From NCBI GenBank assembly GCA_041569895.1, contig JBFFXF010000048.1, positions 1 through 33,505 of the forward strand: a stretch of 33,505 bases of DNA. Reading direction: 5' to 3'. The notes beneath the pieces are model-generated. The model was not told where the DNA came from. It did not search any database and was given only the letters and a program-made list of their open reading frames with translations. Position numbers and translations under genes: made by a program. Numbering within the stretch: the stretch's first letter is position 1; each line of letters begins with the position of its first letter. Shown in pieces: positions 32,326 through 33,505 of this stretch. Source of the stretch: JBFFXF01 sp041569895. GTDB lineage: Bacteria > Planctomycetota > UBA8108 > JACQVS01.

Positions 32326-33505
32326 ATGAGTGACAGCGCAGACACGGCGCATTCCGCCGCATCAGGCGGCCACGGGTCCGGCGGCCACGGGTCGGACGGT
32401 CACGACGACCACGGCCACAAAGAGAGCTTCATCCGCAAGTACATCTTCTCGGTCGATCACAAGATGATCGGCCTGCAGTACGGGCTGACGAGCCTCGTCT
32501 TCCTGCTCTTCGGCTTCGCGCTGATGATGCTGATGCGCTGGCAGCTCGCCTTCCCCGGACAGCCGATCCCGGTGATCGGCGGTCTCTTCGGCGGGTACAT
32601 GCCGGACGGCGTCATGGGCGGCGAGGTCTACAACCAGTTCGGCGCCATGCACGGGACCATCATGGTCTTCCTCGGCATCGTGCCGCTCGCCGTCGGCGCG
32701 TTCGGGAACTACGTCGTGCCGCTGCAGATCGGCGCGCCCGACATGGCGTTCCCGCGCCTCAACATGGCGAGCTACTGGGTCTACTTCGTCGGCGGCGTGG
32801 TCATGCTGGCCAGCTTCTTCATGCCCGGCGGCGCCGCGCGATCGGGCTGGACGTCGTATCCGCCGCTCGCCGACCTCGAGCCCGGGCAGACGGCGTGGCT
32901 GCTCGGCATGGTGTTCCTGATCACCTCGTCGCTCCTCGGCTCGGTCAACTTCATCGTCACCATCATCCAGCTGCGCGCTCCCGGCATGACGTTCATGCGC
33001 ATGCCGTTCTTCGTGTGGGCGCAGTTCGTCACCGCGTTCCTGCTGCTGCTCGCCTTCCCACCGCTCGAGGCGGCGGCGGTGCTGCAGCTGATGGACCGCG
33101 TCGCGGGCACGAGCTTCTTCCTGCCGGGCGGCCTGGTGGTCAACGGCATTCCGCTCGAGGTCTCCGGCGGCGGCAGCCCGCTCCTCTGGCAGCACCTCTT
33201 CTGGTTCCTGGCGCACCCGGAGGTCTACGTGCTCATCCTCCCGGCGATCGGCATCGTCGGCGAGGTGATCGCCAACAACACGCGCAAGCCGCTGTGGGGC
33301 TACAAGTCGCTCGTCTTCTCGGCGATCTTCCTCGGCTTCATGTCCTTCGTCGTCTGGGCGCACCACATGTTCCTCACCGGCATGGGGACGACGATCAGCG
33401 CGTTCTTCCAGACGACGACGATGATCATCTCGATCCCGTCGGTGATCATCCTGACGGCGTTCTTCCTGTCGCTCTGGGGCGGCCGCATACGCTTCAACAC
33501 GCCGA
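32326..33505 (+). CDS. coxA: Cytochrome c oxidase subunit I (heme-copper oxidase, A-type), 3' end outside the window
   Basis: The first 393 residues of the oxygen-reducing subunit; the reading frame is open to the window edge. A His/Gly-rich N-terminal tail (about 9-33) precedes IRKYIFSVDHKMIG. Visible ligands: the low-spin heme His in AMHGTIMVFLG; CuB His and the cross-linked Tyr region in WFLAHPEVYVLILPAIG, with the proton-channel Glu of HPEVY that marks the A1 subfamily; and the CuB His pair in WAHHMFLTGM. An in-frame ATG at 32326 is preceded by GAGAGAGGA. No subunit II gene lies upstream in the window; it may follow downstream. Heme A supply and copper loading are probably served by ctaB and Sco at 12-13.7 kb. 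Confidence 0.95.
   Translation, partial: MSDSADTAHSAASGGHGSGGHGSDGHDDHGHKESFIRKYIFSVDHKMIGLQYGLTSLVFLLFGFALMMLMRWQLAFPGQPIPVIGGLFGGYMPDGVMGGEVYNQFGAMHGTIMVFLGIVPLAVGAFGNYVVPLQIGAPDMAFPRLNMASYWVYFVGGVVMLASFFMPGGAARSGWTSYPPLADLEPGQTAWLLGMVFLITSSLLGSVNFIVTIIQLRAPGMTFMRMPFFVWAQFVTAFLLLLAFPPLEAAAVLQLMDRVAGTSFFLPGGLVVNGIPLEVSGGGSPLLWQHLFWFLAHPEVYVLILPAIGIVGEVIANNTRKPLWGYKSLVFSAIFLGFMSFVVWAHHMFLTGMGTTISAFFQTTTMIISIPSVIILTAFFLSLWGGRIRFNTP

Overview
The window is high-GC bacterial DNA, probably from an uncultured member of the Planctomycetota. I infer this from a single dockerin-like repeat (DVNGDGARDISDA followed by a leucine-rich stretch and FLGG), a giant PQQ-propeller/LamG/methyltransferase fusion, a type I sulfatase, and a b6-type quinol:cytochrome c complex whose c-type subunit is a very large octaheme protein. 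No rRNA, tRNA, transposase or CRISPR array was seen, so the lineage rests on gene content alone.

Layout. (1) 1-8.9 kb, plus strand: a VgrG/gp27-gp5-like spike protein carrying a signal peptide, a dockerin-like repeat and a collagen-like segment; a 1395-residue PQQ/LamG/FnIII/methyltransferase/PQQ fusion; and a sulfatase. The block lies between two 45-bp inverted repeats matching at 43 of 45 positions (20-64 and 8761-8805). (2) 9.0-11.0 kb, minus strand: def, ribF (single-base frameshift) and a dicluster ferredoxin, divergent from a formyltransferase at 11.1 kb. (3) 12.0-14.1 kb, plus strand: a cytochrome oxidase assembly operon of ctaB (heme O synthase), SCO1/SenC and DUF420. (4) 14.6-17.9 kb, plus strand: a signalling operon of MCP-domain receptor, STAS protein and a REC-PP2C-HATPase protein, an apparent partner-switching module. 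(5) 26.9-18.3 kb, minus strand: a membrane HEAT-repeat protein, Rieske protein, cytochrome b6-like protein, an enlarged subunit IV-like cytochrome b, the octaheme coiled-coil cytochrome and protoporphyrinogen oxidase. (6) 27.3-29.2 kb, plus strand: a P1B-type ATPase homologue that has lost its catalytic aspartate, metal-site cysteine and actuator domain. (7) 29.5-30.8 kb: an AlaC-like aminotransferase. (8) 31.4 kb to the end: a cupredoxin-like protein and the start of cytochrome oxidase subunit I, cut by the window edge.

Much of the window serves aerobic respiration: quinol oxidation (Rieske/b/octaheme c), oxygen reduction (coxA), heme supply (hemG, ctaB), copper delivery (Sco, DUF420) and possibly a repurposed copper-ATPase relative.

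The spaces between operons are filled by a mosaic of related repeats: hexamer arrays of CCGNNN/GGGNNC type (several with G-quadruplex potential on one strand), an inverted-arm element built on AGGAAGGCAGGAAAC (about four copies), GATTACGCA-type repeats and GACCAGA-type repeats. One element copy supplies the apparent sulfatase start codon, and a hexamer array supplies the sulfatase C-terminus. The strongest candidates for undescribed biology are the secreted-looking VgrG fusion, the pseudo-P-type ATPase, the octaheme coiled-coil complex III subunit and the repeat mosaic.
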